A stretch of DNA of 64,000 nucleotides from Lentibacillus siamensis. Lineage in GTDB: Bacteria > Bacillota > Bacilli > Bacillales > Amphibacillaceae. Positions 52,268 to 61,620 of this stretch are shown here, in pieces. Made by a program: the position numbers and the translations under genes. The stretch covers positions 310,001 to 374,000 of the forward strand of contig NZ_BAAADS010000001.1 of NCBI RefSeq assembly GCF_039522605.1, read 5' to 3'. Position 1 is the first letter of the stretch; each line of letters opens with the position of its first letter. The notes under the pieces were generated by a model. The model saw only the letters and a program-made list of their open reading frames with translations. It ran no database searches and was not told where the DNA came from.

Positions 52268-52954
52268 CTAAGACGATACATGCCGTTCGAGACGAGTCTC
52301 AATTGCCTGCTGCACAATGGACAACAGAAAACAGACCACCCAGTACAGGATAGCTGCTTCGATATAAATCAGCATAAAATCATACGTGACTGCGGCAATC
52401 TCCTGTGCTTTCCGGAACAGTTCGGTTACCAGAATCAGGGATGCCAGTGATGTGTCTTTTACCAGACTGATAAAAGTATTGGACAATGGTGGCACGGAAA
52501 CTCTTGCAGCCTGCGGGATGATAATCCGCCGCAATGCTGTGTTCCGGGTCATCCCGATTGTGTAGGCCGCTTCCCACTGGCCTTTTGGAATCGATAAAAT
52601 GGATGCACGAATAATTTCGGATGCATACGCAGCAACATTAATGGAAAACGCAATGATGGCGCTTGGGAACGGATCAATCGTCATCCCTAGACTTGGCAGT
52701 CCATAAAACACGATGAAAAGCTGTACAAGCAATGGTGTCCCGCGTACAGCCGATACGATTACCACTGACGGCGCACGAACAATTGATGAATTGGAAAGAC
52801 GCATAATCGCAAGTAACAATGCCAGTGCAAGACCGATCGTGAACGCAATTAAGGTGAGCGGGATTGTATATTTTATCCCGCCCGTAATCATCGGCAGCAG
52901 CGAGTTTTTGAATAACTCCCAGCCGCCCATTGTTGCATCGATTGTCAACAGCAT
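52268..52954 (-). CDS. tcyB: Amino acid ABC transporter permease (cystine type)
   Basis: A 228-residue His/Glu/Gln/Arg/opine-family permease with five or so spans and the EAA loop GQWEAAYTIGMTRNTALRRIIIPQA. Its ATG is 1 nt after the tcyA stop (TAATATG), suggesting re-initiation; no independent ribosome site is visible, and an in-frame start inside tcyA is possible. Confidence 0.9.
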   Translation of the reverse strand: MLLTIDATMGGWELFKNSLLPMITGGIKYTIPLTLIAFTIGLALALLLAIMRLSNSSIVRAPSVVIVSAVRGTPLLVQLFIVFYGLPSLGMTIDPFPSAIIAFSINVAAYASEIIRASILSIPKGQWEAAYTIGMTRNTALRRIIIPQAARVSVPPLSNTFISLVKDTSLASLILVTELFRKAQEIAAVTYDFMLIYIEAAILYWVVCFLLSIVQQAIETRLERHVSS

Positions 52955-52955
52955 A

Positions 52956-53777
52956 TTATTTAACAGAAACATCTTCACCAAACCATTCTTTTCCTATTTT
53001 CTTAAGCGTGCCATCTTCTTTCATGGCTTTCAATTGTTTATTGACTGCGTTCACCAGTTTTTCGTTCCCTTTGTTAAAGGTAAATGCTGTTTTGGTTGCG
53101 TCATCCTGCTTGGCAGCAATTTTAATCTGCTCTCCTCCCTGCTTCTGAATATAATCCAGAACAGCGAGCCGGTCATTTACCGTCAAATCTACTCTTCCCT
53201 GCTTAATCAATTCAATCGATTGTGCCAGGCCTTTCACATTAACAATTTCCGCTCCATGCTCTTCAGCAATCTTTTCAAAATTACTTGTAAGCGACTGTGC
53301 GGACTTTTTCCCTTTTATGTCATCAAATGAGTCGACACTGTTGTTGTCTTTTGGTGTAACAACCACAGCAGATGTATACGTGTAAGGAATGGAAAAGTCA
53401 TAATTTGCTTTCCGTTCCTTATTAATGCCCACCTGATTCGCGATGACATCAAACCGCTCCGAGTTCAAACCGGCAAACATCGCATCCCATTTTGTTTCCA
53501 TAAACTCTACTTCAAAACCCATTCGTTCGGCAACTTCACGGATCACTTCCACATCGTAACCTGTTAATTTATCCTGTGAATTGTGAAATGTGAATGGTGC
53601 ATATGTTCCCTCTGTTCCAACCGTCAGCACGCCCGTTTCCATCACATGATCATACAGATTACCGGAAGAATCTTGTGCACTGTCAGACTGCTTGCTTCCC
53701 TCATTGGATTCGCCGCCGCATGCAGTGAGAATAAGCATCAGTACTGCCAGCAAAACAATATATAATACTTTTTTCAT
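52956..53777 (-). CDS. tcyA: Amino acid ABC transporter substrate-binding lipoprotein (cystine type)
   Basis: A 273-residue SBP_bac_3 protein. The lipoprotein signal MKKVLYIVLLAVLMLILTAC ends at the lipid-anchored cysteine C20. The mature part has LTVGTEGTYAPFTFHN, GYDVEVIREVAERMG and the WDAMFAGLNSERFDVIANQ region of cystine/polar amino acid binders. The TcyJ/TcyA-like family is inferred; glutamine or arginine binding cannot be ruled out. Confidence 0.88.
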   Translation of the reverse strand: MKKVLYIVLLAVLMLILTACGGESNEGSKQSDSAQDSSGNLYDHVMETGVLTVGTEGTYAPFTFHNSQDKLTGYDVEVIREVAERMGFEVEFMETKWDAMFAGLNSERFDVIANQVGINKERKANYDFSIPYTYTSAVVVTPKDNNSVDSFDDIKGKKSAQSLTSNFEKIAEEHGAEIVNVKGLAQSIELIKQGRVDLTVNDRLAVLDYIQKQGGEQIKIAAKQDDATKTAFTFNKGNEKLVNAVNKQLKAMKEDGTLKKIGKEWFGEDVSVK

Positions 53778-53890
53778 TTGATTACCCCCAGTAAATTTAT
53801 CGGATTAATGCCTAATTGATTATAAAGTATCCTATGCAATATGTAAATGAATTGATTTGTACTGTTAGGGTTACCAGAAAAAAGTTTTTC

Positions 53891-53921
53891 ATAAAAAAGA
53901 GAGGCCATTTGGCTAATGACC
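53891..53921 (-). terminator. Terminator of rocA
   Basis: Minus strand GGTCATT/AATGGCC around a 5-nt loop, then TCTCTTTTTT, just beyond the rocA stop. Confidence 0.65.
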
Positions 53922-53934
53922 CCCCTACTCAGTC

Positions 53935-55485
53935 TTATAATGTTTCCGAAACGGTTTTTGCTTCCAAAAAATTCAAGAGATAATCCGGGCCGCCGGCTTT
54001 TGCATCTGTTCCTGACATTTTGAACCCGCCAAACGGATGGTAGCCGACAATCGAAGCGGTACAGCCACGGTTGAAATACAAGTTTCCAACGTTGAAATCA
54101 TAACGTGCACGGTTCAGATGTTGACGATTGTTGGAAATAACCGCACCCGTCAGGCCGTAATCGGTATTATTGGCAATCTCCAGTAATTCATTAAAATCTT
54201 TTGCCTTGGAAAACGCAACAACCGGTCCGAAAATTTCTTCCTGCATGATGGTTGCATCCGGCGCTGCTTCAGAAAAAATCGTCGGATAAATATAATACCC
54301 TTTGGAATCATCCGACTCACCGCCATATACAAGTTGGGCTTCATTTTTGCCGATTTCGATATAATTTTTGATTTTATCAAATTGCTTCCGGTTTATGACA
54401 CCGCCCATATACGGATTTTCTGAAGCTGGATCACCGACTGAAATTCCTTTCGTGTGCTCAATCGTTTTTTTCAGTACTTCATCGTAAACATCGTCATGAA
54501 TGACGGCACGTGAACAAGCAGAACACTTTTGTCCCTGAAACCCGAACGCTGATTGGGCAATCGCTTCTGCTGCCAAATCCAAATCTGCTTCATTATCCAC
54601 AACAATGGTATCTTTACCGCCCATTTCAGCGACAACGCGTTTCAGGAAGTTCTGCCCCTCCTGCACTTCAGCGGCACGTTTCATAATTCGCGTACCAGTC
54701 TGTCTTGAACCGGTAAAATTAATAAAATGTGTTCTGGAATGGTCAACTAAATAATCACCAAGCTCTTCCGGATCACCCGGCAGGAAGTTAACAACACCGG
54801 CAGGCAATCCGGCTTCTTCCAGCACTTCGACAAGTTTATACGCAATTACCGGTGTGTTTTCGGAAGGCTTCAGCAGTACCGGATTTCCTGCCACAATTGG
54901 TCCAACCGTTGTGCCGCACACGATGGCAAACGCAAAGTTCCATGGCGGAATTGCGACACCGGGGCCAATCGGCTGATAAAAATAGGAATTGTTTTCAAAC
55001 GGCCGGTCATTAATTTCTTTGCCTTTACCAAGCTCAATCATCTGTCTGCCGTAATATTCCATAAAATCAATTGCCTCCGCTGTATCCGCATCAGCCTGAC
55101 CCCACGGTTTACCAGCCTCATAGGACATCATAGCGGAAAATTCATGCTTGCGGCGACGTACAATCGCGGCCGTTTTAAACAGTACGTCCGCACGTTCTTC
55201 CGGTGAAAATCCACGCCATGTCTGAAACGCATCATATGCGGCATCCATTGCCTGATCAACATGGGCTTTTTTCGCTTTGGATACAGATCCGACCAACTGG
55301 GATGTATTGGATGGATTGTATGAGTCCAGCTTATCATCGGTAAAAATACGCTGACCACCAATAACGAGCGGATATTCTTTCCCAAGATCCATCCGGCGTA
55401 TTCTGCTCAGTGCATCTTCATATTCCTGACGATTTTCCTCATCTGCAAAATTTGTAAATGGTTCGTGTTTATAGGACACTACCAC
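53935..55485 (-). CDS. rocA: 1-pyrroline-5-carboxylate dehydrogenase
   Basis: A 516-residue aldehyde dehydrogenase that oxidises glutamate semialdehyde to glutamate. NAD site INFTGSRQTGTRI, general base in VVAEMGGKD, nucleophile in FGFQGQKCSACSR and the family-specific N-terminus (HEPFTNF) and C-terminus (GGFKMSGTDAKAGGPDYL) all fit PutC/RocA. The start is GTG at 55485 behind AGGAGGG. Proline dehydrogenase is not adjacent. It would serve proline, arginine or ornithine breakdown. Confidence 0.95.
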   Translation of the reverse strand: MVVSYKHEPFTNFADEENRQEYEDALSRIRRMDLGKEYPLVIGGQRIFTDDKLDSYNPSNTSQLVGSVSKAKKAHVDQAMDAAYDAFQTWRGFSPEERADVLFKTAAIVRRRKHEFSAMMSYEAGKPWGQADADTAEAIDFMEYYGRQMIELGKGKEINDRPFENNSYFYQPIGPGVAIPPWNFAFAIVCGTTVGPIVAGNPVLLKPSENTPVIAYKLVEVLEEAGLPAGVVNFLPGDPEELGDYLVDHSRTHFINFTGSRQTGTRIMKRAAEVQEGQNFLKRVVAEMGGKDTIVVDNEADLDLAAEAIAQSAFGFQGQKCSACSRAVIHDDVYDEVLKKTIEHTKGISVGDPASENPYMGGVINRKQFDKIKNYIEIGKNEAQLVYGGESDDSKGYYIYPTIFSEAAPDATIMQEEIFGPVVAFSKAKDFNELLEIANNTDYGLTGAVISNNRQHLNRARYDFNVGNLYFNRGCTASIVGYHPFGGFKMSGTDAKAGGPDYLLNFLEAKTVSETL

Positions 55486-55569
55486 ATAAAACCCTCCTAT
55501 TGTTAGGCAGAAAAACTTATTTGCATACCTACTAAAGGATTTATCACAAATTTCTTTTCATTAAACATG

Positions 55570-56028
55570 TTAAGATATGACAGCCGGTTTCCTGTCGATT
55601 ATGGCTTCTGCAACTGCCTTTGTGAAACGTTCCGCAGCTTTCGGCACGATTTTCCTGAGTACAGAATTCATCATTGGTGCTGTCAAGCCATTTGCTTTTA
55701 ACCGCAGGCAGCCAGTGATTACTGTCTTTTGCTGATGTATTTTTTTCGCCCTGAAGTAGCCATCACCGGAGAAATTCTCATTTAATCCCTTTAACGTAAA
55801 GGCTATCAGTTCCGGTTCGCTGCATTCAGTAATATCAAGCTGCATCCGGACAGTTTTTTCGATAAAGCCTACCTCACCTTTTGCAAGCCAGACAGACCGT
55901 GTACTGCTGTGGATTTGATGTTCGACATATCCGGGAATTAACGGTGCCAGGTTATTCATATCCGATACAAACGTCCAAACATTCCGTATCGGCACATCCA
56001 CTGCCAAATAATGTTTGCCATCTGCCAT
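55570..56028 (-). CDS. SRPBCC/CoxG-family protein
   Basis: A 152-residue helix-grip protein starting MADGKHYLAVDVPIRNVWTFVSDMNNLAPLIPGYVEH, the START-like pattern of CO dehydrogenase subunit G and YxjG/polyketide cyclase relatives. No CO dehydrogenase is present. A ligand-binding or membrane-associated role is likely, but nothing specific can be said. The start at 56028 follows AGGGAGG. Confidence 0.75.
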   Translation of the reverse strand: MADGKHYLAVDVPIRNVWTFVSDMNNLAPLIPGYVEHQIHSSTRSVWLAKGEVGFIEKTVRMQLDITECSEPELIAFTLKGLNENFSGDGYFRAKKIHQQKTVITGCLRLKANGLTAPMMNSVLRKIVPKAAERFTKAVAEAIIDRKPAVIS

Positions 56029-56221
56029 AAACCATCCTCCCTTCAAATAAAATGCACATTTACTACTCTATGCACGCAAGAATTATATAGACCTGATACT
56101 CCCACAGCTAAAACAGTGGTCATGGTAACAGAGGTTGCTTTGGACGTGAAAGTCCTGCAGGAAATTGTCGCAGTGTCCTGAACTACCCTAAATGAAGACA
56201 ACCCAGATCAAACCGGACGCA

Positions 56222-56256
56222 AAAAATACCATAGCGCCCGGCGCTATGGTATTTTT
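56222..56256. terminator. Terminator of the FNR-like gene
   Basis: Near-perfect palindrome AAAAATACCATAGCGCC with GGCGCTATGGTATTTTT, T-run on both strands, 19 nt beyond the FNR-like stop. Confidence 0.85.
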
Positions 56257-56274
56257 GCTATATTTTGTTTCACT

Positions 56275-56991
56275 TTAATACCCGGAGAATTCTTCAGCGC
56301 GGATATTATCTTCATTCGCACCAGCATCAACGAGCAGTTTATACATGGCCTTTACCATGTCCGGCGGGCCGGCAAGGTAATAAATTGGTGTACTGACATC
56401 CGACACGTATCGTTTCAACATTTCCTCATCAATGTGGCCGCTCTCACCATTCCATTCATCCGAATCAGTCTGCGTCATCACTGGAACAAACTTGAAATTT
56501 GAATTTTGTTCCTCAAACTTTTCAAAATCGGACATAAATGGCGCGTCATCGAGAGTATGATTGGAATAAAGCAAGGTCATATCATGGGATGTCTTGTTTT
56601 TCGTTGCTTCAGCAATCATGCTCCTGATCGGAGTAATTCCTATCCCGCCGATTAAAAATACAGCCGGTGTTGATTCTGTTTTATGCAAGGTGAAATTTCC
56701 GTGCGGCCCGTCAAATTTCACCTCGGTTCCTTCCGGCATATCCTTGAGCACACGCTTAAATGCGGAATCCCGCATGCGCGTTGCCGTCACAAGCTCATTT
56801 TCAGATGGTGCATATACAAACGAAAATGGACGGGTATTTCCTTCCTCATCTGTTTCACCCGGATTAATGAGGGTAAATTCACCGAACTGTCCTGCCCTGA
56901 ACTCAAAACCATCCGGCATTTCCCAGTGAAAAGCCATCGTATCGTTTGCAACTTCTTCTTTCTTAAGTAATTTTATCGTATCTTCAGACAA
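56275..56991 (-). CDS. FAD/NAD(P)-binding ferredoxin reductase-like protein
   Basis: A 238-residue flavodoxin/ferredoxin reductase-type oxidoreductase. The FAD domain carries RAGQFGEFTL and RPFSFVYAP (the RxYS-like motif), and the NAD(P) domain carries FLIGGIGITPIRSMI and YLAGPPDMVKAM. No 2Fe-2S domain is present. It passes electrons between NAD(P)H and an unknown partner. It is monocistronic, followed by a strong terminator; a family A repeat lies just upstream. Confidence 0.87.
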   Translation of the reverse strand: MSEDTIKLLKKEEVANDTMAFHWEMPDGFEFRAGQFGEFTLINPGETDEEGNTRPFSFVYAPSENELVTATRMRDSAFKRVLKDMPEGTEVKFDGPHGNFTLHKTESTPAVFLIGGIGITPIRSMIAEATKNKTSHDMTLLYSNHTLDDAPFMSDFEKFEEQNSNFKFVPVMTQTDSDEWNGESGHIDEEMLKRYVSDVSTPIYYLAGPPDMVKAMYKLLVDAGANEDNIRAEEFSGY

Positions 56992-57012
56992 AATATCCAG
57001 CTCCTTTTCATT

Positions 57013-57099
57013 TAGAAAACTCGGTTGTCACAATCTTGTAGGTGACAGCCATCGTTGCACTTATGCAGTAAGAAAAGATTTTTACTTTCTAAACTGCCA
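57013..57099. repeat. Hairpin repeat, family A, copy 4
   Basis: Matches copies 2 and 3 along its length. The second hairpin (GCAGTAAGAAA...TTTCTAAACTGC) keeps pairing despite changes. It starts 21 nt upstream of the FNR-like start codon, so it is within that gene's leader. Confidence 0.85.
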
Positions 57100-57173
57100 G
57101 AAATGGACTCATTATTCATCAGTCTATTTATCTCTTCCCTAAATATACCAATTTAAACAACCTGTTAATAAAA

Positions 57174-57320
57174 TTACTCCGTCACATCCGCTGCATAGTC
57201 GACAAGCTGCCTGGTGCCAAATCCGGATGCCACCTCCGTATAATAGCCGTGCTCATTACCGGCCATCACACCTGCCATGTCAATATGCAGCCACCGGCAA
57301 TTTTGCATCCCCTCGATATG
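57174..57320 (-). pseudogene. Leucyl aminopeptidase (M17) C-terminal remnant
   Basis: The 48 codons between a TGA (57323-57321) and the TAA at 57176-57174 encode CRWLHIDMAGVMAG...VASGFGTRQLVDYAAD. This is the last segment of M17 leucyl aminopeptidases (W-x-H-x-D-x-A-G ... GFGVRLLV). Nothing upstream encodes the remaining about 90 percent; cutC lies there instead. There is no start codon with a ribosome site, so this is a deletion remnant. Confidence 0.75.
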
Positions 57321-57324
57321 TCAG

Positions 57325-58026
57325 TTATTTTCCTGTCTCCATTGTGCCTTTGACTTGCTGTATGATCTCCTGATCAAATCCACTTCGAAAAGACCTGTTT
57401 ATCCGTACAGCCTTGCCAAAATGATATTCATGGGCGCCGACAGTTTGATGAACATTGCGGATATTTTCGGATGAAAGACCTCCTCCCGGCATAATAGCCG
57501 GCCCTTCCAGCTGTTTTGATAACCGAACAAGCCTGCCTAGCTGTTCTTTTCCATGCACACAATCATTCTCGCCGCCGGATGTCAATATGCGTTTCACATC
57601 TAATTTGTATTTTGCGAGCGTTCGATACGCCTTTTCCTGTGAATCAGCTTCATCAAACGCCCGGTGGAAGGTGATATCCAACCCTATTGCCATATTTATA
57701 ATATCAGTAAGTGCCTGTTCATTCACGGTGTAATCACGGTTTAGGGCGCCAAATACAATACCATTTCCGCCCAAATCCAATACCGCCTGTACGTCTTCCC
57801 TGACAACTTCCATATCTTCGGCAGTGTAATGAAAGTCATAACTGTGTGGACGAATCATCACCTGTACCGGTATACTGACACTGCCTAGCACCTGCTTTAA
57901 TGTACCAAAACTTGGCGTCAGCCCCCCTTCCTGAATAGCTGACACAAGTTCCACTCTGTCCGCACCAAGTTTTTCTGCTTCGACTGCTTCCTGTCTGTTT
58001 TGAACAATAACTTCCAGCATAACCAT
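57325..58026 (-). CDS. cutC: Copper homeostasis protein CutC family
   Basis: A 233-residue TIM-barrel protein. MLEVIVQNRQEAVEAEKLGADRVELVSAIQEGGLTPSFG, VMIRPHSYDFHYT, FHRAFDEADS and LTSGGENDC are the family's conserved segments. The biochemical role is uncertain despite the name. The start at 58026 follows AAGGAAT. Confidence 0.92.
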   Translation of the reverse strand: MVMLEVIVQNRQEAVEAEKLGADRVELVSAIQEGGLTPSFGTLKQVLGSVSIPVQVMIRPHSYDFHYTAEDMEVVREDVQAVLDLGGNGIVFGALNRDYTVNEQALTDIINMAIGLDITFHRAFDEADSQEKAYRTLAKYKLDVKRILTSGGENDCVHGKEQLGRLVRLSKQLEGPAIMPGGGLSSENIRNVHQTVGAHEYHFGKAVRINRSFRSGFDQEIIQQVKGTMETGK

Positions 58027-58078
58027 CACATTCCTTATAACAAAATTTTTTTATTTTCTCATCCACTGAATCGGAAAT

Positions 58079-59254
58079 CTATTCTTTTAACACAAAGTAT
58101 AATAGTGTACAATGCTCAAAACTGCCTGTATCAAGGCCTGTGACAGCATTGATTTTTTTCAGACGGTAGATTAATGTGTTCCGGTGCACAAACAACGCTT
58201 CGGCGGTCCTGCTGACATTCATATTATAGTTACAGTACATTAGAAAATCGTTTTTCAGCTGCATGAAAGATTCATCATCAATCAACGGTCTCAGGCGCTG
58301 CATTAAAATTTCTTTAATATTTGTATCAATATGGTGCGGCAGCATGTTAATCAACACGTCCCAATCATAATAATTATAAATACCGGGTGTGATGGATTGC
58401 TTGCGGCCATACGACATCAAGTGCGCCGCTTCCCGGTAAGATTGAAAGACACATTCAAGAGATGTACAACAATTTCCGGCAGCAATCGTTACATGATCAA
58501 TACCATACACCTGCAGCATCTCCTGAAGGCGGTGACCCCTGTTACGAAACTCATCCATAAAATAACGGTAGCTGTCCTCATCGTCCAACGGCTTCAAATA
58601 AACAATTTGCTGTGCATTTAAAAATGCGCAGACACTGTCTCCGTTCCCATCAAAGGCTCTGACAACACAATTCAATAATGTTTTTTTCAAGCTTTCAGAG
58701 GAGGGTATTTTTTGACCGGCATCCATCCGGTCCAACAAGTGATTTCCAATATCTATCACAATACATAATCGCATACAATCATGTTCAATCCGGAGCAATT
58801 TGCAATAATGATTTACCTGCTCCTGGCTGACCGATTCATTTAGCAATACATATTGAACAAAGGATTCAAGCGTCATTGCATTCAAATTCTCCAGTTGAAC
58901 ATGAAGGGTTTCCTGCCACATCATCTCCACGTACTGTTTAACCAGATGAGCATATGATTCCACGTCATCCGGATCTCCAATGATACCCAACACCCCAACC
59001 GGCTTGTCATCAAAAATGAGCGGAACTGCAACGCCGGGCAATACGTTTTCCATCGATGCAACTTTTTCTTCCGTAAATCGGATTACCTTATTCTCCTCGA
59101 TAACTTCCACAGAGGGCCTATGCATGGTTCCGATTCGTGATGAATCAGAATCGCCAATAATATTTCCCTCATCATTGCTGACACTTATTGAAAATGGAAT
59201 AATGTCTGAAACCGCTTTCACTGTTTTTTGTGCAAATTGAACAAACCCCTCCAC
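58079..59254 (-). CDS. CdaR/PucR-type transcriptional regulator (sugar-diacid regulator family)
   Basis: A 391-residue protein. An N-terminal diacid-recognition domain (about 1-110; FAQKTVKAVSDIIPFSISVSNDEGNIIG, RIGTMHRPS) is followed by a GGDEF-like middle part and a C-terminal PucR helix-turn-helix with YCNYNMNVSRTAEALFVHRNTLIYRLKKI. I place the start at the GTG at 59254 because GGGAGGGGG is upstream. It is divergent from an FAD oxidase / OCD-family / symporter operon across 181 nt and is the likely regulator, sensing the imported substrate or a keto acid derived from it. Confidence 0.88.
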   Translation of the reverse strand: MEGFVQFAQKTVKAVSDIIPFSISVSNDEGNIIGDSDSSRIGTMHRPSVEVIEENKVIRFTEEKVASMENVLPGVAVPLIFDDKPVGVLGIIGDPDDVESYAHLVKQYVEMMWQETLHVQLENLNAMTLESFVQYVLLNESVSQEQVNHYCKLLRIEHDCMRLCIVIDIGNHLLDRMDAGQKIPSSESLKKTLLNCVVRAFDGNGDSVCAFLNAQQIVYLKPLDDEDSYRYFMDEFRNRGHRLQEMLQVYGIDHVTIAAGNCCTSLECVFQSYREAAHLMSYGRKQSITPGIYNYYDWDVLINMLPHHIDTNIKEILMQRLRPLIDDESFMQLKNDFLMYCNYNMNVSRTAEALFVHRNTLIYRLKKINAVTGLDTGSFEHCTLLYFVLKE

Positions 59255-59435
59255 ACGGTTCCCCCTCCCATCATTTGCAGCTAATTCTATAGTAACATAC
59301 GTAAAATAATTTCGGTATCGCATCTAACAGGCATTATTTTTTGTATAAGCTGCCCATAGACGCAGCGATCAAAAGTACGTTATAAATAAATAAAATCTTA
59401 GCAATTATCGATAAACTTTTTAATGAGGTGAGTAC

Positions 59436-60602
59436 ATGAAAAAAGCAGCTGATATCATCATTGTAGGCGGAAGCGTTATTGGCTCCAGCGTAGCCTACAA
59501 TCTCTTAAATGATGGATATACCGGTAAAATTACCGTTTTTGAAAAAGATCCGATTTATGAATTTTCCTCAACACCTAGAAGTGCAGGCGGAATAAGACAA
59601 CTTTTTACGACGGCAATCAATATTCAAATTAGCAGATACAGTCTTCAGAAGTATAAAACCTTCCCGGATGATATGGCCATTAACGGCGAAAAATCGGAAA
59701 TTGATTTCAGACAACGCGGTTATTTGTTTTTAGCAAAAAATGAGAATATGACCCAATTGGAAAACCAGGCTAAACTGCAGCGGCAATATGGTGTTGACTC
59801 CAACCTTCTATCCCCCGAGGAATTACTGACCATCATCCCGGAATTAAACATAAATGATCTCCAGGGCGGATTATACAGTCCAGAGGATGGCTATCTTGAC
59901 CCTTACTCCGTCATGCAGGGCTATGCCAAAAAAGCAAAGCAGCTTGGTGCAAACTACCAATATGAACAAGTAGAAACCATCTTACAGGATGAGAATGGTG
60001 TATCCGGGGTGAAACTGGCCACCGGTGAGACATATAAGGCACCGATTGTTATCAATTGCGCCGGACCATGGGCACCTGCTTTAAGCGCACGACTTAACTG
60101 TCCCATCCCTATTACTCCGTTGAAGCGGCAAATTATTCAATTCGATATTGCTAATCCGCTGACACACGATTTGCCATTAACGGTTGACCCAGCCGGTGTA
60201 TATTTTCGGCATGAAGGAAAAAGTCTGATTGCCGGATTCTCGGAAAAAGTAAAACCAGGCATCGATTTCAGGTGGTCGCGTGATTTTTTCATGGAAGAGC
60301 TTTGGCCAGTACTTGGCAACAGGATTGACAATTTTATGCGTGCAAAAATCGTCAGCGGGTGGGCAGGCATGTACAGCCATAACACCGAGGATCAGAATGC
60401 GATTATCGGCGAGCATCCGGGTATAAACGGGTACTTCATGGCATGCGGATTCAGCGGACATGGTATGCAGCAAGCCCCGGCAGTTGGTAAAGGGTTGGCT
60501 GAACTGATCATGACTGGAAAATACCAAACACTGGACTTGTCTCCGCTCCGGTTTGAACGATTCATTGAAAAAGATCTGCTAATTGAAGGCGCCATTGTTT
60601 AA
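59436..60602 (+). CDS. FAD-dependent amine oxidoreductase (DAO family)
   Basis: A 388-residue D-amino acid oxidase/glycine oxidase/sarcosine oxidase-type protein. N-terminal dinucleotide fold IIIVGGSVIGSSVAYNLL, the substrate-domain segment SAGGIRQLF, a middle FAD strand VINCAGPWAP and the C-terminal CGFSGHGMQQAPAVGKGLAELI are clear. It oxidises the C-N bond of an amino or imino acid. Its partner genes are an ornithine cyclodeaminase/ketimine reductase homologue and a sodium symporter, so the substrate is probably a cyclic or N-substituted amino acid (inference). The start follows AATGAGGTG. Confidence 0.88.
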   Translation: MKKAADIIIVGGSVIGSSVAYNLLNDGYTGKITVFEKDPIYEFSSTPRSAGGIRQLFTTAINIQISRYSLQKYKTFPDDMAINGEKSEIDFRQRGYLFLAKNENMTQLENQAKLQRQYGVDSNLLSPEELLTIIPELNINDLQGGLYSPEDGYLDPYSVMQGYAKKAKQLGANYQYEQVETILQDENGVSGVKLATGETYKAPIVINCAGPWAPALSARLNCPIPITPLKRQIIQFDIANPLTHDLPLTVDPAGVYFRHEGKSLIAGFSEKVKPGIDFRWSRDFFMEELWPVLGNRIDNFMRAKIVSGWAGMYSHNTEDQNAIIGEHPGINGYFMACGFSGHGMQQAPAVGKGLAELIMTGKYQTLDLSPLRFERFIEKDLLIEGAIV

Positions 60603-60632
60603 TGTAATCTTTTCAAAAGAAAGGAAGATACG

Positions 60633-61595
60633 ATGTTATATTTACACGAACAAAACATCCGGGACGCTGTTTCCATGAAGGACATGATTAACGCCATCGA
60701 TCAATCATATGAAATCTATCAGTCTAAGCAATTTACGATGCCAACACGCATGCAAGTTACGGATGATGATAACACATTGCTGCTTATGCCATGTATTACC
60801 GATGATGTGATAGCTACGAAGCTGGTATCATCATTTCCAAACAATACCACAAGCCCGGTCTTGCACGGTCTTGTCATTTTAAACAGCCAGGAAAACGGTG
60901 AAATAAAGGCATTAATGGATGGATCATTCATAACAGGCTTCAGAACCGGGGCAATTGGCGGTTCCGCAGTCCGGCATCTGGCAAGAAAGGACGTCTCATC
61001 CATAGCAGTTATCGGAACCGGAGTACAGGGGTTATATCAGGCAATCGCAGCCTGCACCGAGCGCAAGGTTACTGACATTTATGTATTTAACCGAACAGCT
61101 GAAAAAATTCCCGCCTATAAACATTCACTGCAGCAATGGATAGGTCATGAGATTCATATCCATACAATGGATTCAGCTGCTGCTGCCATTGATAAAGCTG
61201 ACGTTATTATTACGGCGACCACCTCAAAAACACCGGTACTGCCGGACGATAAGAATTTACTTAAAAAAAAGTTAATAATTGGCGTTGGGTCTTTTCAGCC
61301 TGCAATGCGCGAATTCCCCCGGTCACTCTACCAGCTAGCCGACGATATTTTCATTGACACGGAAGATGCCATCACGGAATCCGGTGACATCTCAACACCA
61401 CTTGCCGAGAATTGGATTTCCGGATCATCGGTTAAAACAATGGCACATTTGATAACTTCCAATGCATCAATAGCCTCCCAACATGACAAAACAATCGTTT
61501 TCAAGTCAACAGGTATGGCGTTATTCGACACAGTAACCGCTAACCTTATTTATCAGCGTGCCATAGAAAAAGGAATTGGAACATCTTTAACATAA
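60633..61595 (+). CDS. Ornithine cyclodeaminase/mu-crystallin family protein
   Basis: A 320-residue NAD(P)-binding protein. It has the MPTRMQV substrate segment (near 34), the lysine in IATKLVSSFPNN, FRTGAIGGSAVRHLA, the Rossmann motif AVIGTGVQGLYQA (near 127) and VIITATTSKTPVL. The family includes ornithine cyclodeaminase, ketimine and pyrroline-2-carboxylate reductases, alanine dehydrogenase and EutC of hydroxyectoine clusters. With an FAD amine oxidase upstream, reduction or opening of a cyclic imine is plausible. Start behind AAAGGAAG. I cannot choose the exact activity from sequence. Confidence 0.87.
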   Translation: MLYLHEQNIRDAVSMKDMINAIDQSYEIYQSKQFTMPTRMQVTDDDNTLLLMPCITDDVIATKLVSSFPNNTTSPVLHGLVILNSQENGEIKALMDGSFITGFRTGAIGGSAVRHLARKDVSSIAVIGTGVQGLYQAIAACTERKVTDIYVFNRTAEKIPAYKHSLQQWIGHEIHIHTMDSAAAAIDKADVIITATTSKTPVLPDDKNLLKKKLIIGVGSFQPAMREFPRSLYQLADDIFIDTEDAITESGDISTPLAENWISGSSVKTMAHLITSNASIASQHDKTIVFKSTGMALFDTVTANLIYQRAIEKGIGTSLT

Positions 61596-61620
61596 CACAC
61601 CCAATTTGAGGAGGATAACA

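Noticed and set aside
56122..56181. 19-codon frame between the CoxG-like and FNR-like genes
   Set aside because: No ribosome site and no recognisable sequence; probably chance.
59207..59220. cre-like sequence TGAAACCGCTTTCA
   Set aside because: It lies inside the regulator coding region and is explained by codons. Intragenic cre sites exist, but nothing else supports it.
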